A stretch of 64,000 bases of DNA from Bacillota bacterium (GCA_023453795.1 JAEXSP010000040.1:1-64000), one strand, 5' to 3'. Counted from the first letter of the stretch, positions 41,548 to 50,628 are shown. Made by a program: numbers and translations. Notes: a model not told the origin generated them from the sequence alone.

Positions 41548-43869
41548 CTATTCTTCAATTAATTCGGTAGGTTTTGTATTCTTGATACTCTTGCAGCATG
41601 CCAGCGTAATAGTTATTACCATTAAAATTGTAACTGTTATTAGGGATACCATCGTGATTGGAGATAAGATCAATACATCCATACCGTTCATTACCAGAGT
41701 AATCAAGGGTCTCGCGATGGTAAGATTCAATAACACAGATATAATTGTGCTGGTTACAGTTAATAAGAGCATTCTGCACAGATATCTGGCCCCGATACTT
41801 ACGGTAGTGAAGCCTAAAGCCTTCATAATTCCTAAATTCTTTCTGTTGTCTCTGATATTCATGATGATTATGTTCAATACCGTTATGAAGCTGAAAGCTA
41901 TAAAAACAATGATTAGCATGGAAGATACAGGCAGCAGTAAACCTGGAATGGAGTCAATTGTATATTTCAGCATCGGATGAACATCGTTGGCCTGCAAAGA
42001 AGGGAATTCTTTATTTATCTCTTTTTCAAAAGATTCTCTTTTCGAGAGGTCTTTTAAGTTTATGAATATTTCACTCCCTAAAAAATCCGGGATTACCTTT
42101 TGAAGGGCAGTGCTTAACAGCCTAATGCCATATCCTCCGTTCATCAATGAATTATAAGAACCTGATATGAGATAAGTATCCTTCTTTTCATTTAATGACA
42201 ATTCAATATAATCTCCTACCGATAACCCAGTGTCATTAAGGATTTTTGTTGAAACCACCAACTCATTGTATTTACGGGGATTATGTCCGTCAATGATTGT
42301 GAAGCCAAAAGCCTTTTCGTAGGAGTTCATAACAAGTGTACTGTCCAGTGCGGCTTTTAAAGGATATTTTTTTGTATCCAGCTTTGCGCCCATATAGGAG
42401 AATGATCCGTATACATAATTCTTGACTCTGGGATCCTTACTTATCTTATTCAATACATTTTTCAACGCTCCTGCAGGCGAGGTAAATGAAGCATTTACAG
42501 TTATATTACTTTTTGGAAGTCCGAACCAAATGTTTGAATTATCCTTCATTTTCAAGATGGTTATATTAAAGTTTCCGAAAAAAAGTACAAGAGTTAATGG
42601 CAAGGCTATTGAAATAGTGAGATAAATTGAATTCTTTTTATATTTCAAGATGTCGTTTATTGCTAAAGCAAAAGGGGAAGTCGTGTTTTTCACTAGAGAT
42701 TTTGTAAGCTTCTTCCTGGAAGAAGTAATGCCTGTTCTTAATGCTGCAACAGGAGAAATCTTATTTGTCCTCCTGATAACAATGTACAAGTTGATGATAA
42801 ACACAAGAGAGAATAGAAGTATTGTAAGTAATATAACAGTGTAATTAATGCTTGCACCTTTGAAACAACCAACGTATTTTAAAACCTTCGAAGCTGTATA
42901 ATTAAGGACCGGTATACAACAAAATGCGCCAAGGATACTTCCGGTTAGCGCTGTTAAAGCATAACCCTTGAGGTAGAATCCATTGATTTCCCTTTTTGAA
43001 AAGCCAAGCGCTTTGTATATTCCTATGGATTTGTACTCTTTTAGGATGCTATTCCATAGTATGAAGCGGATCAAAAGTATGGAAACAATAAATAACAGCA
43101 GGGAAGCCAGTGTACAGATACCGCCTAATATAGACGATGCTGTGGTTGCACTTTGTGCAAGAACATATTTGTGGAAAATAAACCCTTTGGGATTCACTCT
43201 ATCAGTCAAGTCCTTTAGCAAATTGGCCAGGTTGGCTCCTTTTTTTGCGTCAATCAGTACCAAAGGCTGATTTGTAAAGGAATTGAAGTCCCGGATATTC
43301 TCTCTGTTAATGTAAAAATTGATTATACTCATAAGAGAGGAGGGCTGCAAGGAGTCATTAATTAAAGAAGATATTTTTAATTTTATATTCTTGTCCTGCA
43401 TATGAAAGGTCAGGATATCACCAACCTTTAAATTATAATTAGCGGCCGTTAACTGGTTAATCCAAATTTCCCCTTCTTTTGGGCAGACAGCCTTGTCAGA
43501 GGGGGCTATCCTGTTTAGGCCGTATGGAACCTTATTCATATCTTCCAGGGGAACGACGCTATATCGTGCAAGCTTCATATTCTTTCTTCCTGTATAAAGG
43601 TCGTTGCCTGATGTAAAAGAATCCATAACCTTAATGTCATTAACCTTAGAATTATTCTTGCACCATTCTATTAGTGTGCCGGTTGCATTTACATCAGAAT
43701 TGTACACAATCAGGTCATAAAACTTTTCGTTGGAATAGTATTTGTTCACATAACCGTTAATCGAGGTGATCATAGATAAACTACTTGCAAATATCAAGGA
43801 GGTTAAAAAAAGTAAGGAGATTATCAAAATGCTTTGAAGTTTTTTCTTTTTGAGTTTCTTATACCACAT
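41548..43869 (-). CDS. FtsX-domain ABC permease
   Basis: 773 residues with about eight membrane helices: one N-terminal helix, a large extracytoplasmic domain (residues 40-250), three helices (250-365), a repeat of this layout (helix near 415-435, exposed domain, three helices from 640 to 765). Two FtsX domains are therefore present, as in clostridial exporters and resistance systems linked to two-component pairs. First gene of a permease-ATPase-regulator-kinase operon. Substrate unknown; peptide resistance is likely by analogy. Confidence 0.88.
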   Translation of the reverse strand: MWYKKLKKKKLQSILIISLLFLTSLIFASSLSMITSINGYVNKYYSNEKFYDLIVYNSDVNATGTLIEWCKNNSKVNDIKVMDSFTSGNDLYTGRKNMKLARYSVVPLEDMNKVPYGLNRIAPSDKAVCPKEGEIWINQLTAANYNLKVGDILTFHMQDKNIKLKISSLINDSLQPSSLMSIINFYINRENIRDFNSFTNQPLVLIDAKKGANLANLLKDLTDRVNPKGFIFHKYVLAQSATTASSILGGICTLASLLLFIVSILLIRFILWNSILKEYKSIGIYKALGFSKREINGFYLKGYALTALTGSILGAFCCIPVLNYTASKVLKYVGCFKGASINYTVILLTILLFSLVFIINLYIVIRRTNKISPVAALRTGITSSRKKLTKSLVKNTTSPFALAINDILKYKKNSIYLTISIALPLTLVLFFGNFNITILKMKDNSNIWFGLPKSNITVNASFTSPAGALKNVLNKISKDPRVKNYVYGSFSYMGAKLDTKKYPLKAALDSTLVMNSYEKAFGFTIIDGHNPRKYNELVVSTKILNDTGLSVGDYIELSLNEKKDTYLISGSYNSLMNGGYGIRLLSTALQKVIPDFLGSEIFINLKDLSKRESFEKEINKEFPSLQANDVHPMLKYTIDSIPGLLLPVSSMLIIVFIAFSFITVLNIIIMNIRDNRKNLGIMKALGFTTVSIGARYLCRMLLLTVTSTIISVLLNLTIARPLITLVMNGMDVLILSPITMVSLITVTILMVITITLACCKSIKNTKPTELIEE

Positions 43870-43958
43870 AGAATCTATCCTTTCCTTCGTTTTTAAGAGT
43901 AATTCTCTGTACTATACTTTTATATTACCTTGAAAAAATTGACAAAGAATATTTAAAA

Positions 43959-43974
43959 TCTTAATGAATTCTTA
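43959..43974 (-). promoter_or_regulatory. Direct repeat upstream of the permease, candidate regulator site
   Basis: On the minus strand TAAGA occurs at 43970-43974 and again at 43959-43963, an 11-bp period like that of OmpR-family sites, about 90 bp before the start codon. Confidence 0.4.
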
Positions 43975-44013
43975 CAATTTGAGGCAGATAAATTACATTT
44001 GACGAATGCAAAA

Positions 44014-44040
44014 AAATAACTGCAAAAAATGCAGGTATTT
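44014..44040 (-). terminator. Terminator of the AnfO operon
   Basis: Minus strand: AAATACCTGCA and TGCAGTTATTT pair around a T-rich loop, followed by further T residues, 66 bp after the last stop. Confidence 0.65.
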
Positions 44041-44105
44041 ATAAGGAAGAGTTAGAAAAAATACTTAAAACACGATATGAAATTATGAAAAACTGTATAC
44101 CGCTA

Positions 44106-45053
44106 TCAGACACATCCGCTGCAGCTTTCACAGCTGCCGCAGTTACGCATTAATAGCTCTGATAAGTGTTTGATGACGAAGCTATGCTCATTAATGTTAT
44201 ATCCCAAGCTTGAACCTTCGCTAAGAAAAACATAATTATCCTGAAAGCGTAAATTCAAAGGTAAGATTTCATTTTTCATACTGTCTAAAAGTGACGGCTG
44301 TAAGCCCGGCCCGAATATTTTTGATTTCGAATCCTTTATAACAGTAATAATATCGGAAGATGTAACCAATGATTTTATGACTCCGCTTTTATCAAAGCAC
44401 AAGGAATTAACGTCACCGTTTATGCCTATTGCCGCAGTGTTGAATGCTGTTATTTCCCCTATAGGTGTACATACGGAAACAGGTTGTGCAGGTTCCAGAG
44501 ATTTTATTTGTCCATCAGGGTATAAGGACATTCCGATCCTTGTTTTTATTATTCCAACACGAGTGGGTATTTCTATACTTTCGCCAGGCCAGAAAGTCAG
44601 GCTTTTTACCGTGCCTGCTTCATAAAACTGAACTCCGATTATCTTAGCTCTTATAGTTCCGAACGGAAAGCTAAACTCAAATTCCTGCGCCAAGCCGTAT
44701 TCATCGTTTTCAGACCAATAGCCGGATATTTTCCCGTTCAGTGGGAATATACGCTTTACAGCCCCGCTTTCATAAAAAGTTATGAGTTCGGCTGGTATGA
44801 TACCTAAAGGTGTATTAACAGGCGTCTGCTTATGGAGTGAAATACTTTCGACTGCTCCGCTTTTATAGAAAGACAGAGACTTGGTATATTTTCTTCTCAT
44901 ATCACCGTTATCATACTGGGGGACGAGTATTCCGCAAGGAGTCTGTACTTCGTTGCATGCCCCCAGCATGCACTCCTTCAACTGTCCATCCGGATATTCA
45001 GAGTAACCCACTATCTCTTTAAAATCGTATTTTTCAAGGCAGTTTACCGACAT
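44106..45053 (-). CDS. AnfO-linked repeat protein with Cys-rich C-terminus
   Basis: 315 residues without signal peptide or membrane helix. At least six repeats of a MORN-like short beta motif are visible (GYSEYPDGQLKECML; LSFYKSGAVESISL; ITFYESGAVKRIFPL; VQFYEAGTVKSLTFW; MSLYPDGQIKSLEP; LCFDKSGVIKSLV). They alternate with segments such as TPLGIIPAELI. The last residues are NCGSCESCSGCV, four cysteines that could hold a metal or Fe-S cluster. It overlaps anfO by ten bases. I know no characterised function; context suggests work with AnfO. Confidence 0.75.
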   Translation of the reverse strand: MSVNCLEKYDFKEIVGYSEYPDGQLKECMLGACNEVQTPCGILVPQYDNGDMRRKYTKSLSFYKSGAVESISLHKQTPVNTPLGIIPAELITFYESGAVKRIFPLNGKISGYWSENDEYGLAQEFEFSFPFGTIRAKIIGVQFYEAGTVKSLTFWPGESIEIPTRVGIIKTRIGMSLYPDGQIKSLEPAQPVSVCTPIGEITAFNTAAIGINGDVNSLCFDKSGVIKSLVTSSDIITVIKDSKSKIFGPGLQPSLLDSMKNEILPLNLRFQDNYVFLSEGSSLGYNINEHSFVIKHLSELLMRNCGSCESCSGCV

Positions 45054-45706
45054 TTCGATTCACACTCCTTTTTTTTTGAAGAAGCTTTATGACGAACAGT
45101 AACTTTATATATGTGATCGCAGGCTTGCTCAGTGACCTGCTCAAGGCCGTAATTTCCAAGCTCCCTGTCAAACCAGGGTGGTACATGCCCGCATGTAACT
45201 TCAAGCTCATCAAAGGCTTGTTCCTTGAAAATAGGTATGAGAATTTGTTTTGATGATATTTGAGAATGATCCCTTTGTATATCTATCAGATTGATTTGAT
45301 ACCTGCCTGATACTTCAGTCGGCTTGGGGGTAATCAGGCTCTGGTATGCTTTCTCATCTGCCTGGCGCTGCTTTATATCCTCATTTATAATAAGGGGTAT
45401 TGCGTCGAGAAATGAAGCCGGCAAGCCTTCCAGTTCAAAAATGCTTATGCCTGCTGCATCCAGAAGGTTATATGGCAGGCCTGTTACCGCACTGCCTGCA
45501 ATCATTTTGCAGGAACCCATTTGCTGTATAATTTCGGCAACTCTTTTGCGAATAGCCTGCATTCCTATAGAAGGGGTGAGATGTAATTTTATTATCTTAT
45601 TACATTTCCAGCCATCTTCTGTTTTATCATATATCTCTACAAAGCTTCCATCGAAGAAGGTAGAGCATTTTCCTGTTTCATCGACAACAACTGCAACCTT
45701 TTCCAT
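45044..45706 (-). CDS. anfO: AnfO-family nitrogenase accessory protein
   Basis: 220 residues. The pattern VAVVVDETGKCSTFFDG, MIAGSAVTGLPYNLLDAAG, FELEGLPASFLD and LEVTCGHVPPWFDREL fits the AnfO family, named from the Fe-only nitrogenase cluster (anfHDGKO) and reported to act on that nitrogenase; haem binding has been suggested. No nitrogenase structural gene lies in this window. RBS GAAAGGATGAA. It follows a promoter with an intervening terminator, so transcription is probably attenuated. Confidence 0.8.
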   Translation of the reverse strand: MEKVAVVVDETGKCSTFFDGSFVEIYDKTEDGWKCNKIIKLHLTPSIGMQAIRKRVAEIIQQMGSCKMIAGSAVTGLPYNLLDAAGISIFELEGLPASFLDAIPLIINEDIKQRQADEKAYQSLITPKPTEVSGRYQINLIDIQRDHSQISSKQILIPIFKEQAFDELEVTCGHVPPWFDRELGNYGLEQVTEQACDHIYKVTVRHKASSKKKECESKCR

Positions 45707-45730
45707 ACTGATTCATCCTTTCACGAGCAA

Positions 45731-45779
45731 TAAAAAAAGCCTTTTTCAGGCAGAATAGCTGCTGCTGAAGTAAAGGCTT
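45731..45779 (-). terminator. Leader terminator (attenuator) ahead of anfO
   Basis: Minus strand: AAGCCTTT (45772-45779) pairs with AAAGGCTT (45737-45744) enclosing an inner CTTCAG/CTGAA pairing, followed by TTTTTT. It lies between the promoter and the anfO start, 25 bp from the ATG, so full-length transcription needs antitermination. The preceding 60-nt leader matches no riboswitch I recognise. Confidence 0.75.
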
Positions 45780-45842
45780 CTATGCTTATTGAATAACATA
45801 CTTCCTGGTACATTATTAAATGCACACTATTTATTTAATTCA

Positions 45843-45871
45843 ATTATATGATAAGAAATTTAATTTGGCAA
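45843..45871 (-). promoter_or_regulatory. Promoter of the anfO operon
   Basis: Minus strand TTGCCA (45866-45871), 17 bp, TATAAT (45843-45848). The 5' leader to the anfO ATG would be about 130 nt. Confidence 0.75.
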
Positions 45872-45987
45872 CTTAAAGTTGACACCCTGTGTTTATATTA
45901 CCTGACTCATTCAATACTTTTTCTTTTTCATTTCTGATAATATATAGGCTTTTGCATATGATATAATTTAATAGAGGTGAACAAATT

Positions 45988-46587
45988 ATGTCTGAGAATG
46001 TTTTAATCAGGCCGGTTAACGAGAAAGACAGCGCTTCTTTGCTTCAAATCTATGCTCCCTTCATAAGAGAAACCGATATCACGTTTGAATATGACGTTCC
46101 TTCCGTACAGGAGTTTGCCGATAGGATCTCCAGTGTAACCAAAAGATACCCATGGCTGGTATGCGAATCCGACGGGAAGGTTATAGGCTATGCTTATGCT
46201 TCCAGGCACTCGGAACGAACCGCATATCAATGGTCTGTTAACGTATCTGTTTATGTAAAGCCTGAGCATCATGGAAAGCATCTGGCGACTGCTTTGTATA
46301 CCGCATTGTTTGAGATTTTGCGAAGGGCAGGCTATTTTAATGCATATGCATGTATCACAACTCCAAACGTAAAAAGCGAAGGGTTTCATCAGGCCTTTGG
46401 TTTTAAGCCCATTGGGGTTTTTAACAATGTTGGCTTCAAATTCGGCAAATGGAAAAGTGTCAGGTGGTTTGAGTATGCTTTGTCAGCTTTGAGCTCTGAT
46501 CCTCAAAAGCCAAAGCCTGTTTATGAAGTGATAGCTCAAGAGGACTTACAAAAGATATTAGAAAAGGCTGAAAATATTCTAAAGTAA
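45988..46587 (+). CDS. GNAT acetyltransferase, phosphinothricin acetyltransferase-like
   Basis: 199 residues. NVLIRPVNEKDSASLLQIYAPF, SVNVSVYVKPEHHGKHLATALY (acetyl-CoA pyrophosphate loop) and HQAFGFKPIGVFNNVGFKFGKW match the Pat/Bar-like GNAT branch, which acetylates phosphinothricin, methionine sulfoximine or similar amino-acid analogues. The last 25 residues extend beyond the family. RBS AGAGGTGAAC. Divergent from anfO. Confidence 0.88.
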   Translation: MSENVLIRPVNEKDSASLLQIYAPFIRETDITFEYDVPSVQEFADRISSVTKRYPWLVCESDGKVIGYAYASRHSERTAYQWSVNVSVYVKPEHHGKHLATALYTALFEILRRAGYFNAYACITTPNVKSEGFHQAFGFKPIGVFNNVGFKFGKWKSVRWFEYALSALSSDPQKPKPVYEVIAQEDLQKILEKAENILK

Positions 46588-46726
46588 TAGGCTTTAGGCT
46601 AACTTACATTAATTAAGTCAATGTTGAAAAACATAACATATTATTATATAATGTACTCAATCTACGCCAGTATAGGGAGGATGACCTTCCCGGGAAATAT
46701 ACAAATAAATAAGGGGTGTTGTCAAA

Positions 46727-47446
46727 ATGTCAATATTGAAAAGGTTCTCTGATATCATGGCATCAAATATCAATGCACTGCTGGATAAAATGGAAGATCC
46801 GGCTAAGATGATTGATCAGCTTCTTAGAAACCTTGAAGATGATCTGAACAAGGTAAAAGCCGAGACAGCAGGTGTAATGGCTGATGAAGCAAGAGCAAAA
46901 AGAGTTTTGGATGAATGCTCGTCAGAGATCAGAAAGATGCAGGACTACGCTGAGCGTGCAGTAAAATCAGGAAATGACGATGACGCAAGAAAATTCCTTA
47001 CAAAAAAAGCACAATTAACTGCAAATGAGGTTGATCTCAAAAAGTCCTACGAATTAGCAGCTGCCAATGCCCAGAAAATGAAGCAGATGCACGATAAACT
47101 CGTTTCACAGATACAGGACCTTAATTCCCGTAAGGATTCAATTAAAGCTAAAATAGCTGTTGCAAAGGCCCAGGAGAGAATTAACAAAATCGGTTCAAGT
47201 GCTGCAAATGTCGGTGACAGCTTGGGAGCGTTTGCACGTATGGAACAGAAGGCCGACCGTATGCTGGACGAAGCACAGGCTATGGCTGAATTGAACAGTT
47301 CTCCGGCAGACGATTTAAATAATCTGATGGACAAATATGAAGGATCCGACAGTTCGGTTGAAGATGAACTTAGTGCTTTGAAGTCCGGTTTGGGCGGAGT
47401 AGATGATGAACTGGCAAAGCTTAAGGCAGAAGCAGGAAAAGAATAA
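46727..47446 (+). CDS. pspA: PspA/IM30-family envelope stress protein
   Basis: 239 residues, almost wholly coiled coil, with the PspA start MSILKRFSDIMASNINALLDKMEDPAKMIDQ (core DKMEDPAKMID). PspA/ESCRT-III-like proteins coat and protect damaged membrane on the cytoplasmic side. The operon with a zinc-ribbon protein and an SPFH protein parallels B. subtilis ydjFGHI. Confidence 0.93.
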   Translation: MSILKRFSDIMASNINALLDKMEDPAKMIDQLLRNLEDDLNKVKAETAGVMADEARAKRVLDECSSEIRKMQDYAERAVKSGNDDDARKFLTKKAQLTANEVDLKKSYELAAANAQKMKQMHDKLVSQIQDLNSRKDSIKAKIAVAKAQERINKIGSSAANVGDSLGAFARMEQKADRMLDEAQAMAELNSSPADDLNNLMDKYEGSDSSVEDELSALKSGLGGVDDELAKLKAEAGKE

Positions 47447-47463
47447 GATTAAATAATAAATAA

Positions 47464-47506
47464 ATGGCTGTACCCCATGATTAGGGGTTAACAGCCATAT
47501 ATTTTA
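47464..47506 (+). terminator. Stem-loop between pspA and the zinc-ribbon gene
   Basis: ATGGCTGT (47464-47471) pairs with ACAGCCAT (47491-47498) around an inner CCCC/GGGG stem; only a short T stretch follows, so read-through is likely and pspA would be expressed more than the downstream genes. Confidence 0.7.
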
Positions 47507-47532
47507 TAAACAGTTGTACAGGAGGTATAAGA

Positions 47533-48660
47533 ATGGCAGACGGTTCAGTAACGCAGCAGGAGGAAAATTCAAAGGTTTATTTGTGTTCCGGATGCGGCGG
47601 CAATATGGAATTTGACATATCCTCGCAAAAGCTTAAATGTCCTTACTGCGGTGAGGAAGCAGAAATTAGAGACGACAGGGAAGTCAGAGAATATGATTTC
47701 AGTGATGTAGCAAATAGGGAGTCAAGCGGAGAATGGGACTCTGAAGTTAGTGTAGTAAGGTGTGAAGGCTGCGGCGGCGAAACTGTTGTAGAAAAGCATC
47801 AGACAGCGTTATATTGTACATATTGCGGATCTTCTCACGTTCTTGAAAGCAAACAATCTGCAGGAATCAAGCCTGAGGGTATAATACCGTTCAAGATTGA
47901 CAAGAACAAGGCAAAAGAGCTTTTTGACAAGTGGATAAGAAGAAGATGGCTGGCACCCGGAAAGCTTAAACACCTGCAGCAGAGCGAGAAGCTGATCTCG
48001 GTATACGTTCCGTACTGGACATATGATGCACAAACCTATAATTACTATACAGCAGAAGGCGGAGAGCATTATTATGTTACCGTAGAGAGGGACGGAAAAA
48101 AAGAGAGAGAGCAAAGAACAAGATGGTACAGCGTGAGCGGAAGATTCAGCAGATTTTTTGACGATGTTCAGGTTAACGCCTCCAAAAATTACGAAGAATC
48201 TCTCATGAGAAAGATTGAGCCGTATGATACAAGCGCTGTTGAACCTTATAAACCGCAGTATATCTCAGGCTATCTTGCCGAAAGGTACAGCAAGGGCGTA
48301 GTAGAATGCTTCGAGGCGGCTAAGGGCAAAATTAAGGATGAATTGCTCGAGGATGTAAGGCAGCGTGTACGGAAAAAATATGATGAAGTAAGGAATATAC
48401 ATATTAATACAGACTATGAAGATGTAAAATACAAGCATGTTCTCTTGCCTATATGGACGGCGCAGTATGACTACAACGGCAAAAAATACAGATATATGAT
48501 AAATGCGCAGAACGGAAAAGTAGCAGGTAAATCACCGTTGAGCCCTGTAAAGATCGCAATCCTCATCGGATTGGGAATCATTGTCGTTGGTGCCGCCATA
48601 TACTTTATGGGGAACAATTCGGAAGGATTTATAGGACTATCAATGTTAGGAGGTATTTAA
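47533..48660 (+). CDS. TFIIB-type zinc-ribbon membrane protein (YdjG-like)
   Basis: 375 residues. Two zinc ribbons (CSGCGGN...CPYCG near residues 18-38 and CEGCGGE...CTYCG near 77-98) are followed by a beta-rich middle (VYVPYWTYDAQTYNYYTAEG) and a single C-terminal membrane helix (IAILIGLGIIVVGAAIYFMG). It resembles B. subtilis YdjG/YdjH-type proteins that form a membrane complex with PspA and the SPFH partner. Confidence 0.82.
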   Translation: MADGSVTQQEENSKVYLCSGCGGNMEFDISSQKLKCPYCGEEAEIRDDREVREYDFSDVANRESSGEWDSEVSVVRCEGCGGETVVEKHQTALYCTYCGSSHVLESKQSAGIKPEGIIPFKIDKNKAKELFDKWIRRRWLAPGKLKHLQQSEKLISVYVPYWTYDAQTYNYYTAEGGEHYYVTVERDGKKEREQRTRWYSVSGRFSRFFDDVQVNASKNYEESLMRKIEPYDTSAVEPYKPQYISGYLAERYSKGVVECFEAAKGKIKDELLEDVRQRVRKKYDEVRNIHINTDYEDVKYKHVLLPIWTAQYDYNGKKYRYMINAQNGKVAGKSPLSPVKIAILIGLGIIVVGAAIYFMGNNSEGFIGLSMLGGI

Positions 48661-48661
48661 G

Positions 48662-49714
48662 ATGGGATTATTCAGCAATCAATTCTTAAATGTCGTAGAA
48701 TGGAATGAGACTAGGGATGACATCATATTTTGGAGATGGAGAAACGACGAGATCAAGAAAAACAGCAGGCTTGTCATAAGACCCGGGCAAGACGCTATAT
48801 TTCTTAATAACGGAAAAATTGAAGGAATATTCAAGGATGAAGGAAACTATGAAATAGAGACACAGATCATACCGTTCCTAAGTACGTTAAAAGGTTTTAA
48901 ATTCGGATTTAACAGCGGTCTCAGGGCCGAAGTCCTGTTTGTTAATACAAAGGAATTCCTTGTTAAATGGGGCACAAGAAACGCAATAAACATACCAACT
49001 CCCAAAATGCCGGGCGGTATTCCGATTCGCAGCTTCGGGACCTTCAATGTAAAAGTTGATGATTATCTTGTTCTGATAGACAAGATCGCAGGAATCAAGC
49101 AGGAATTTACGGTAGACGATGTTAAAGAAAGAACCCTGGCTCTTCTTGACCAGCTGCTTATGAAGTGGATATCCAAAGAAGGAAAGGACATGTTCAACCT
49201 TCAAGCTAATGCTTATGACATCTCCAAGGGAATCAAGGTGGATTTGGACATGGAGCTTATTAAGATAGGTTTGACTGTTACCGAGTTTGCAATATCCAGC
49301 TTCAATTACCCTGAGCAGATACAGAAAATGATAGAGAAGAACGCATCCTATGAAATGGTAGGAGATTTGTCGCGCTACCAGCAGGTAGGAGTGGTTGACT
49401 CAATACAGAACAACCCCGGCGGCGGAATGGCAGACACGATACAGGCCGGCATGGGAATGGCTATGGGACTGGAAATGATGAACAAGATGAGGACCCAGGG
49501 CCAAAATGCTCCGTCAGCACCGGCGGCTGCAGGAAGTATAATATGCAGCGGCTGTAATCAGCCTGTACCCGATGGAGTTAAATTCTGCAGCAACTGCGGT
49601 GCAAAGGTTGTAAGAGAGGAAGCAACGGCAGGCCCCAAGAAGTTCTGCCCGAATTGCGGGGAAAAGGCTGTTGAAGGCTCCAAGTTCTGTGCCGGCTGCG
49701 GAAACAAATTGTAA
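48662..49714 (+). CDS. SPFH-domain protein with double zinc ribbon (YdjI-like)
   Basis: 350 residues. N-terminal two thirds form an SPFH / virion-core-like domain (MGLFSNQFLNVVEWNE; FLVKWGTRNAINIPTPKMPG). After an Ala/Gly-rich linker there are two C-terminal zinc ribbons (CSGCNQPVPDGVKFCSNCG; CPNCGEKAVEGSKFCAGCG). B. subtilis YdjI recruits PspA-like YdjF to membranes; a similar scaffold is likely. It starts two bases after the previous stop. Confidence 0.88.
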   Translation: MGLFSNQFLNVVEWNETRDDIIFWRWRNDEIKKNSRLVIRPGQDAIFLNNGKIEGIFKDEGNYEIETQIIPFLSTLKGFKFGFNSGLRAEVLFVNTKEFLVKWGTRNAINIPTPKMPGGIPIRSFGTFNVKVDDYLVLIDKIAGIKQEFTVDDVKERTLALLDQLLMKWISKEGKDMFNLQANAYDISKGIKVDLDMELIKIGLTVTEFAISSFNYPEQIQKMIEKNASYEMVGDLSRYQQVGVVDSIQNNPGGGMADTIQAGMGMAMGLEMMNKMRTQGQNAPSAPAAAGSIICSGCNQPVPDGVKFCSNCGAKVVREEATAGPKKFCPNCGEKAVEGSKFCAGCGNKL

Positions 49715-49746
49715 ACTGAATGATATTAATTTGAGATAAAAATATA

Positions 49747-49784
49747 AACCTTCTGGAGTACAAACGCTTCAGAAGGTTTTCTTC
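49747..49784 (+). terminator. Terminator of the pspA operon
   Basis: AACCTTCTG pairs with CAGAAGGTT, followed by TTCTTCTT. Confidence 0.8.
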
Positions 49785-49871
49785 TTGTAGAAACTATAAA
49801 TTAATAAACTTTTGATTCATGATATTGAGAACTGTTTTTCTGCATTGCACTTGTTGAACCGGTTTGGTAAA

Positions 49872-49910
49872 AAAACCGGTGGTAGAAATCAAGATCTGCC
49901 ACCAGTTTTT
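49872..49910. terminator. Second, bidirectional terminator-like stem
   Basis: AAAACCGGTGGTAGA pairs with TCTGCCACCAGTTTT with two mismatches; T-runs occur on both sides. It could end transcripts from either strand between the convergent genes. Confidence 0.6.
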
Positions 49911-49999
49911 AAATTGGCTAAGAAAACACTTTAAACTTATAAAATCCTGAAAATACACTGGCAAACTGGAACACTTTTTTAATCAAAAACAAAATCCAT

Positions 50000-50404
50000 C
50001 TAACCTTTTTTCCCGAAAAGAGACTTAAGTAATAATCCCAGACCTGCAGCAGTCATGCCATACATCAGTATGCCAAAATAAAGTGTTATCGGCTTAAAAT
50101 AAATATCCAGCGCCATAAGAATGCCCAACAGTATAGTCAGTATGCCGAATATTGTTACGACCCATCCTAAAATAGATTTACTGCTGAAAAAAAGTATTCC
50201 TATGCCGATCAGCAGCGGCAGAAGCACTAATCCAAAAGGCACATGGAACCCGAAATACCTGGAGAAGTTTGAAAAATTCATGGTGATAATCGTATTCTGT
50301 GTGATAAGGAAGACTCCAACCAGAAAAAGAATGATGCCTCCGAAAAACTGCAGCAAAGATGCTTTTGGACTGGAAAACATATTGTTGCTATCCTCTTTAC
50401 TCAA
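50000..50404 (-). CDS. Four-helix membrane protein, LiaI/LiaF-like topology
   Basis: About 134 residues with four membrane helices and short loops (FFGGIILFLVGVFLI; FGLVLLPLLIGIGILFF; WVVTIFGILTILLGILMALD; ILMYGMTAAGLGLLLKSLF). I choose TTG at 50404, nine bases after AGGAGG; an in-frame ATG seen further up overlaps that ribosome site itself. Family not firmly recognised. Confidence 0.68.
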   Translation of the reverse strand: MSKEDSNNMFSSPKASLLQFFGGIILFLVGVFLITQNTIITMNFSNFSRYFGFHVPFGLVLLPLLIGIGILFFSSKSILGWVVTIFGILTILLGILMALDIYFKPITLYFGILMYGMTAAGLGLLLKSLFGKKG

Positions 50405-50553
50405 AAAACATGACCTCCTCATTTGAATGATTTGGATTCCTGAAGTTCCGAGATTAATCCAAACCCTTATTCTATTATAATCCATGTTAAATAATGATTT
50501 CTATATAATTTAGAATTTATTTTTGATTATTGAAATGTGAGTACATGCATTTA

Positions 50554-50582
50554 TTGACAATACAAAAGCATTGGTCTAAAAT
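50554..50582 (+). promoter_or_regulatory. Promoter of the DUF2569-like gene
   Basis: TTGACA (50554-50559), 17 bp, TAAAAT (50577-50582). Confidence 0.75.
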
Positions 50583-50628
50583 TTACCCATGAATCATATT
50601 TTTATGACATACCTTAAGGAGGAATTCT

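Noticed and set aside
44015..44150. Plus-strand open segment reading GIYKEELEKILKTRYEIMKN that resembles the tail of a protein
   Set aside because: No start or ribosome site, stops just upstream, and it overlaps the AnfO operon terminator and the end of the 315-residue gene.
45780..45850. Molybdenum cofactor or T-box riboswitch in the anfO leader
   Set aside because: The leader is too short and lacks the conserved sequence blocks of either class that I know; only an unclassified attenuator is claimed.
49855..49910. Hairpin that might be a small RNA gene
   Set aside because: No promoter was seen and T-runs on both strands between convergent genes fit a bidirectional terminator.
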